Shown: piece by piece, positions 57,408 to 64,000 of the stretch
Layout: each line of letters starts with the position of its first letter
Numbering within the stretch: the stretch's first letter is position 1
Assembly (NCBI GenBank): GCA_911728455.2
Contig: OU452225.1
Coordinates: forward strand, 14,296,731-14,360,730
Length of the DNA: 64,000 nucleotides
From: Marthasterias glacialis
Lineage: Eukaryota; Echinodermata; Asteroidea; Forcipulatida; Asteriidae
Direction of reading: 5' to 3'
Notes under the pieces: model-generated
The model's input: the letters and a program-made list of their open reading frames with translations, nothing else
Told to the model about the DNA's origin: nothing
The model's database searches: none
Program-made: the position numbers and the translations under genes

Positions 57408-57803
57408 GGGGACTCAGTTTTGTGATGCACTCATTTTCCAATAGATAGAGTCCTTCTGAAAGCGGAAAGAATGACAGGTCTCTAACCTCACGTTCAAACA
57501 GTGTGTGAAATGTCATTGTATCTAATACCCTTCCAGTGCGATTGTTGTCAACACCCTAAAACATCAACTGACGTCACATTTTAAATATAAGGGTCTGTAC
57601 CATTTTGTAGACGATTTTTTTTTTCATTCCTGAATTTTCCATATATTAAATCAAACGACAATGAATTAGACCTTTTGTCTGACGCAGACATTCCTCTTTG
57701 GAATGTACAGCAGACCCATTTGTCGTTGATGTCCAATGACGCAATGTTTCAAATTTCGCTCTGAAAGAGTCTCAAATTAAATGACATTTTACGCCGATTT
57801 AAT
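57408..57803 (+). repeat. Intron 1 duplicated segment, copy 2
   Basis: Begins ggggactcagttttgtgatg. Collinear with 54,531-55,062 but with one TGACGTCA unit (57,569-57,576). Divergence by eye is roughly 20-25 percent outside the minisatellite. Confidence 0.7.
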
Positions 57804-60550
57804 TTAATTTGACCTTGGAGATCCTCTTCAACCTCAAATTTTATCTTCTAGAAATTTGGTACCAGTACAAATTGCCCTGTGAATTATTTTCGTCTGAAAT
57901 ACTGTCATGTCAGAGAACAAGATCCCCAAACACAAAACTGTTCGTTTCGATATGCAAATCGGTATGAGCACGTATAACGAACGTTAACGATATACCCTGA
58001 CAAAACGTGAGTCGGTTTTTCTTTCCCCTCAAATGTGACCTCCGTCTTTGATGAAAATTTCACGGGTTTCGGTGGCATGTTTATTGAGATCCACGAAAGA
58101 AACAGACGGAGAAGGGGGGAGGGTGCGAGAAGACACAGAATCAGATACAAACAGTAAGACGACACCAATCCAATGGAATTCTCATTTTACTTCTTCAAAC
58201 ATTGAGCTCAAATTCGAGGGGGAAGTATCCGGGAATCGTCTCAGATTGCACCAAAGAGCGTCTAGAATCAAAACTTTCCCGGAGCCATCAAGCGGGCCCC
58301 GAACCCCACGCCGTAAGGGCTTCTCGCTTTGTGATTCATAGTACTGAAAAAAAAATCATCATTTTTGATTCTCAGCCCCCCCCCCTAAAAAAATCTGGAT
58401 CCGCCCATGTGGTATACAAAGCAAGTGATTATTTTAATCCTTGCCCATACCGCTGGTTTATTCCCAGGTGGCAATGCTCCGTCACCCAAGGACACGACTT
58501 AACAATACCGCACAATGAAACCTGTATGTGGCAATTACCTGGGTTGTAAGATGTTTACCTCCTAATTTATAGATTAACACCCCGTCCCCCTTTCAATCTA
58601 CACCGACTGGCCTCAATGAGTTAAGATGGGAAACTTTGAACCACCAAAGATGTATGTTTATTAATAAATAAATCTCAATAACAAAACAAAACAAAGCACA
58701 GTTGACACAAACCTTTTAAAGGGATAGGCCCTACCGGTTTATGTCTAGTTTTAACCCGATCGCAAACAACATGGTTGAAAAAGAAAACAAACAGATCATG
58801 TTTATCTTGATAACCGTATATTATAGGTCCTTTATCTGGGCCCGTGCATGCTCTACGCTAAAACAGGTCATTATACCATCTAAAATTCTGTGAAACTTTT
58901 AGCCAGAAATGTCTCATCCGATATATTAATCAACAGCTTAGTTATTGTTTAACTACCACGGTGAATCTTCATATTATTTGGGTTTGCGGTTAACTCACGA
59001 AAACACTATTTTAGAAAGGTTTTTAATCTCAAAGGCTTTCATTTCGCAAAATGTATACCAATTACCAAGAGCTGATAAAGACATTTGGCTGGAGTACCGC
59101 CTCAGTGGGGAAAAAAACTGCCCGTCAACACCCTTTTCTTGTTTTGATTTGCCAAGTCGAAATATAGACCTAAATAATTATCCGTTGTTTTGTCGTAAAC
59201 TTGGCCGCCTAAATTGAAGAAATTGTCACAGGTATAGGGTGTATTCTCATACCCCTTTGTTGCGCGGTGTTTTTGTTTGTGAAAACCACAGGGATATTAT
59301 ATATTCTCTACTAAAATACCACTGATATTTACCTTTAGTGGTGAGGACTCTGATTAGACTAGCAGAGAAACAACTATTTCCAAACTACCAGGAACTCTCA
59401 GAGTTCTCCAAACATTTGAATATACACACCAAAGGCCGAATGATTGTAAATATACTACCCTGGGCCTAGTTATTTAAGGCCTCAATCGATCTTTCCGTGG
59501 CTATTTTTAAGTGCCTCTTCAATACTTACAATGTCTTATCGTCAATAGAGCCGGGAAGAGGTGCGCCGATGTATTGATTGCATTGACCCCCTGGACCGAC
59601 TGAAGTGGGCACGCCATCACCCCACTGGTCTTGCAACCAGCCACCCACCCCGCACGAAAACAGGAAAAATCCCCGCCCCACACATGCTACTACAACCACA
59701 CTTCACGACACAGTACAGGAGGATTTTGGGTTATAATGTTGGGGGAAATTATTACTTTGAATCTGAGAGCTCACTGATTAAATGTCATACAAATGTATTA
59801 CCGGTTGAGTTACTGTCAAAGTCGAGTAAAAAGCATTTGAAGACATCTCACATTTCATCGTTGCTGATAATGACATTGATTGCCACAGTTAAAAATGAAC
59901 ACGTGTATGAAAATGCACAACATACCTGGTAACACATGAACTGATTTGTGTACAAACAACTTGGACTGGTTGTAGGAGTGTGTTTGTTTATTAAACACTA
60001 GAGGAGGTGAATTTATTTACTATTCTTTAAATACAGTCAAATGGTAAATTGAAATATTGACAACTTGTTCATACTGCATTGAAACCTACAACATAAAGTC
60101 ATTTGTTTTAAACCTGGTGTCCCCCCCCCCCAATCCCTCCGAACTTGTGTGAAGTCACAATTTTCGAAAGTCGTCAAAACTGAACGGACTCGGTCTAATG
60201 ACCACCGACTCTAATTTACACCAACAGAAGGGGCCAAATAATTATACACGTGGCCGATTGTTACGCATCATCACCACGAACACTCAATATTGCCGAAGAG
60301 GTCCGGTGATTTCAATGTTCATGACAGGGACAATTCTTTGGCGTTAAATGAAATTTAACGAACGCGGTCGAGTTTAAAAGGTTTTTGGTAAAACACGTGC
60401 GATCGAAGTCGTTTCAGAACATAAACAAATTATGATTATGACATACACATAGGATATGTAAACACAAGCCGTACTATTAGTAACACATGCCTTCCGGTGT
60501 TTACAAAAGAGCCCTCGGGGTCACATGAGAACATCAGGAGAACAACTTAC
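57804..60550. other. Remainder of receptor intron 1
   Basis: Short ORFs on both strands look random in composition and none has a recognisable domain. A poly-C run lies at about 60,120-60,132. Nothing else seen. Confidence 0.5.
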
Positions 60551-60795
60551 CTCTAACTGCGAAAACCTGTCGTGAGATTGTCTGTTGGCGCAGTTGTTCC
60601 TTTGGTTTTCTCTGGTGAGCTGCTTGTCTGGTATTTCTGGAGAGTCGTTGTATCCCAAGCGACGATCGAACAGAGGAACAGAACGAGTAGAGGCCGCAGA
60701 CTTGTTACTGTCTCAAAATCCCTATTACATCGCGTACACTTGTGTCTCGAAGTCGCGGTCTGATCATACCCCTACATGCCGAGTTACAGCACTGA
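60551..60795 (-). other. Probable noncoding first exon of the cytokine receptor
   Basis: A strong donor (gtaagttgtt) lies at 60541-60550 on the minus strand, phase-free and ready to join the acceptor at 55843. Upstream of it the sequence is GC-richer than its surroundings, and a TATA-like TTTAAAAA sits near 60821-60829, which would place the start near 60,795. The right edge is an estimate. No other acceptor for this donor was found before 55843. Confidence 0.4.
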
Positions 60796-60814
60796 CGACG
60801 AACCTCGTTCATAC

Positions 60815-60832
60815 GCCGGTTTTTAAACCCCA
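60815..60832 (-). promoter_or_regulatory. TATA-like element of the receptor's putative promoter
   Basis: Minus-strand GGGGTTTAAAAACC upstream of the putative first exon. Position and spacing suit a TATA box, but the match is not canonical TATAAA and there is no transcript evidence. Confidence 0.3.
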
Positions 60833-63239
60833 CGCATAATCAGTGATGTGTTGGTTTTAGTCTTAGGCTCATTACTACGCATGTCGCCTACAACTAACGT
60901 GACTAATAACGCATGAAAGGGGCTGGTTCCGCAACGCCGTTCTATACCATGCGGGAAGTTAAGGGCACTCCAGTATGGTTTCCGTTCGTCGGAAAAAATC
61001 TGTGAAGATATCACAAGTAAACATAGGAATTAGAAACCTGGAGAAGGACCCCGAGGGAAAAATGCAAGTCAGTCACTTCAGGGGCGCTTCGTAAAGCTGT
61101 AAATCTGCCCATGTTACCGGTACTCATTAAAAATTTATTTGCATGAGGAACGCGGTACCGTATAGTACTTATAATATTATGGTACATGGTGTCACTGCAA
61201 ATCTCTAAGTCCTACACCTTATTATGCCTAATAGTGATAATTAAAAAGAAATTAAAACACCAATAGCGGGGCACCGGTGCAGCGTTGTGAGTTGTTTGGC
61301 ATTTTGCCTAACAACCAATTTTTGTTAATAAGACACTTTGACCATTTTATACAACCTTTTGTGCTTCACTGAAATATTATTGTTCCCCGCTGTAGATTCA
61401 CGGACAAAAAAAGAGGCTGCCAGCTATTCCGGGAATGCCTTGCAATAGGTGATCACGTCTTTGTACAAACACACTATCACTGAACTTCAACAATTAAACA
61501 TGACATGTTTTGTTGTTATGACATGCAAGATAAATAGATATAGGATTCAACACAATTGCCCGAAGATGACAGTATTTCTAAGGAAAGTATGCCAAAGTGG
61601 ATGTATGACAGACCATTGGTTGTTTAGAAGATGCGTACTTTCAATCTGGTTTTCAAATCGGGCTGTCCGATACTGACGGACATGTGTATTGCCCTCAAGG
61701 ACCTTTTTTTCTATGCCAGATCTGTCCGGCACATTTTAGAACCTTTGGTGTTCTTGAAACAAGTTTATAAAAGAAGCTTTCCCATGAACGACCGTCAGCT
61801 ATTTTTGTTTTCCTGTTCAGATGAATTCAGTTGTTCGTCTTTAAAACATTTCCAACATTGATCAATCTTCGGTGGTGACAAAAATTGACAAACATGTACC
61901 AGTTAAAATTGTCCTGTAAGGAGTATTTACCATCTATGCTTATTCAACAAAATAGTTTTCACCGCGCAAACTACAAACTTTGAGTGAATGCACAGACTAA
62001 ATAGCAAGGGTTTCTTTTTGTCTGTTTTTTTACTATATTTTTTTCGCTCGATTATTTGGAGTGATGTAGGGCTATGTGAACATTTTACGTAGTGCATGAA
62101 AATAACAAATAGAACAGTGTTTGTTCCACACAATGGAAAAGCAGAGGATACGGGCTTTGCACTTTTTCGTGATTGTTATGGCCCACACAAATTTTGAAAA
62201 AAGGTCTGTGTTATTGCGTTTCCTGGCAACCAAAGGGGAACGCTGGCAAAACTTGCGTAGGTACTCTTTTTGTTATCTTGTTGTTTGTTTAAACCCCGGC
62301 CCTAGAGCGATATGCGTAAATACAGTAGCGAGTCATTACATATTGGTGTAAAAAAGCAAGTCGACAGCATTAACTTCTGTAAACCGTGCAAATACATATT
62401 GGAAGGCACCTTGGGGTTTCACGTACGGTGTGCGTTGCTTTAGCATGTGAAGGAAACGAAATCTCGCGAGATTTGCAGAGCCTCAAACATATAAACACAG
62501 AACTTGTCTTTGATCATTGGCGGATCAGGGTGGATTCGTAAAGACATTACTGACAGAAGTATCGACCGTTTACAAAACTGAGAAGAGACAGGGTTAGAAA
62601 TAACAGTTCTGACAATTTTGATATAGTTATGGCCACCCGATGGCACAGTCCGTCACAACTTTAGAATCGTCCCAAATGAGTGTAACAGTTGTGACGGCCC
62701 AACTTTAGCTGGGATACAGTGGTCTGTCACCGTGCATGGACCCTTTGGCTGCTATACATTGGATTGGAGGGTCGCAACACATCAATTGGATTAGGTAGGT
62801 GGTATTATTTTTTAAATGTCTTTTAAGGCAAACAAACACAACAAACGATCGTCATTTATGTCGTTGTTTTCCCCCAAAACGCGTGAGCAACCTTCTTTTT
62901 TTCACAAGTTGGTCTCCTTTTTTTAGTTGTATTTTTATTTGTATTTATCTTTTTTCTCTCCCCCCCCCTTGCCAAATATTTAGAAGTTTGAATGACGTCT
63001 CTTGTAGCTTCAAAAATGCACACCAAGCCGTGCTTGGTACCCTATCCAGAGAAACCTTTAGTACACAAGTCATAATTTTCATTGATAAAAAAAAAATTGC
63101 CCTTGGGGTCATGTAGTTCTGTAAGTTGGTGTAGGTGAAGATTGAAATGGTTCACCCATTTTCTGTGACTTTTTTAAAGGTTTAGTCATTTCATTTTACG
63201 AATAGAACAACCCTTGTTGCCACATATGCCCTCACAGGT

Positions 63240-63375
63240 ACCCATTCTTCTGGCTGATGAGACGCAATTATGGTTCAATGTCTAACCTCAAAAACACATG
63301 TGCCAAGATCGGAGTTCGAACCTATACTCTAGAGACGCAGCGACCGGTGTACTTGACTGATCAACCATGACACGA
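63240..63375 (-). mobile_element. Degenerate tRNA-derived SINE
   Basis: The minus strand has a B-box-like TAGGTTCGAACTCC near 63,310 and a weak A-box region (GGTTGATCAGTCAAG) upstream. It is more decayed than the other SINEs. Confidence 0.35.
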
Positions 63376-63579
63376 TATAAAAATTAAAACAATATTGACA
63401 GAAAAAAGTAGAATCAAAAATACGAATCTCATTAAACGGATCAAACATTTTGTGATTATCTACTAACTTTTCTTATGAATCGAAAATTCATTTTGCGGAC
63501 AATGTTCCTGGGAAAAATCTATGTCTGAAATGTAGCTGTAATCGACTTCCTTATTATGACGATGTCCAACAGGAAGTTG

Positions 63580-63610
63580 AACCATAGAGCAAGGACCTTG
63601 CTCTATGGTT
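63580..63610. repeat. Perfect 15-bp-arm hairpin
   Basis: aaccatagagcaagg, one central base, then the exact complement ccttgctctatggtt. Its single-base centre means it can form a cruciform only with strain; it may be the tip of a decayed inverted-repeat element. Confidence 0.75.
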
Positions 63611-64000
63611 AAACAAAGAAAAGAGTTAAGTGTTGTTCCATGGAGGAAGGAAATTCTGGTTGTACCGTACCATCCCGGACCGATGATCCACAAAAAGAAC
63701 TTTTCTGAGAAATTAATTTCCCAGCAGCAAAAAAAAGTGTACCAGTCGTATAAGAATGAAAGCTGCATGTCTCGTGCTCAGGATTTGTCAGGCATTGTAT
63801 AAAGATGAAAGTAAACATGGTTCCTGAATAATTGACTGGTATTCAAACTCATCTGAATAACTAACCAGTTCCCTCTTCACCTTTCGTTTTCAGTTTCAAA
63901 TGAATATTTAAGCAGGGTAAATAAGGAATAAGGAACTAACTCTATCTTCGTGTGTGATGTAATGACAAACTGTGATACGGTTGCTAAATAATGATTTCGC

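Larger units (their letters stand above)
60833..64000. other. Region upstream of the receptor gene
   Basis: No supported gene. A degenerate SINE (63,240-63,375) and a perfect hairpin (63,580-63,610) are the only clear structures. Confidence 0.5.

Overview
The window is eukaryotic (introns, canonical GT-AG splice sites, AT-rich, dense in short inverted-repeat elements). Two host genes can be assembled exon by exon, both on the minus strand. The protein families and the repeat landscape (tRNA-derived SINEs, many MITE families, TGACGTCA-bearing repeats) suggest an invertebrate deuterostome, most likely an echinoderm and perhaps a sea star. That assignment is inference, not proof.

Left part (about 485-29,052, minus): the first 17 coding exons of the AP-3 adaptor complex delta subunit (AP3D1), from the start ATG to about residue 614. 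The hinge and C-terminal ear lie beyond the left edge. All exons join in frame. Exon 4 exists in two versions of exactly 108 nt, both phase 0 and both with good coding potential, which looks like a mutually exclusive exon pair. The introns are full of repeats, including an 11-copy 60-bp tandem array derived from a tRNA-like sequence and a 905-bp fold-back element with a 13-bp target duplication.

Middle part (29,053-42,824): poorly defined. It holds a small plus-strand ORF with a PCNA-box-like N-terminus, a possible plus-strand 5' exon pair, an unrecognised minus-strand gene candidate with tryptophan-rich exons (34,478-37,430), a tandem repeat of about 110 bp, and MITEs.

Right part (42,825-about 60,800, minus): a class I cytokine receptor of the gp130/IL-6R/CRLF1 type. 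Twelve coding exons join in frame to 579 codons: signal peptide, Ig-like domain, cytokine-binding module with four cysteines and WSEWS, then two FnIII domains, then a stop without a membrane segment. A 5' UTR exon is likely at about 60,551-60,795. From there to 64,000 I see only repeats and a perfect hairpin.

The two clear genes have no evident functional link (endosome-lysosome cargo sorting; cytokine signalling). No retroviral or other capsid-bearing element was recognised.
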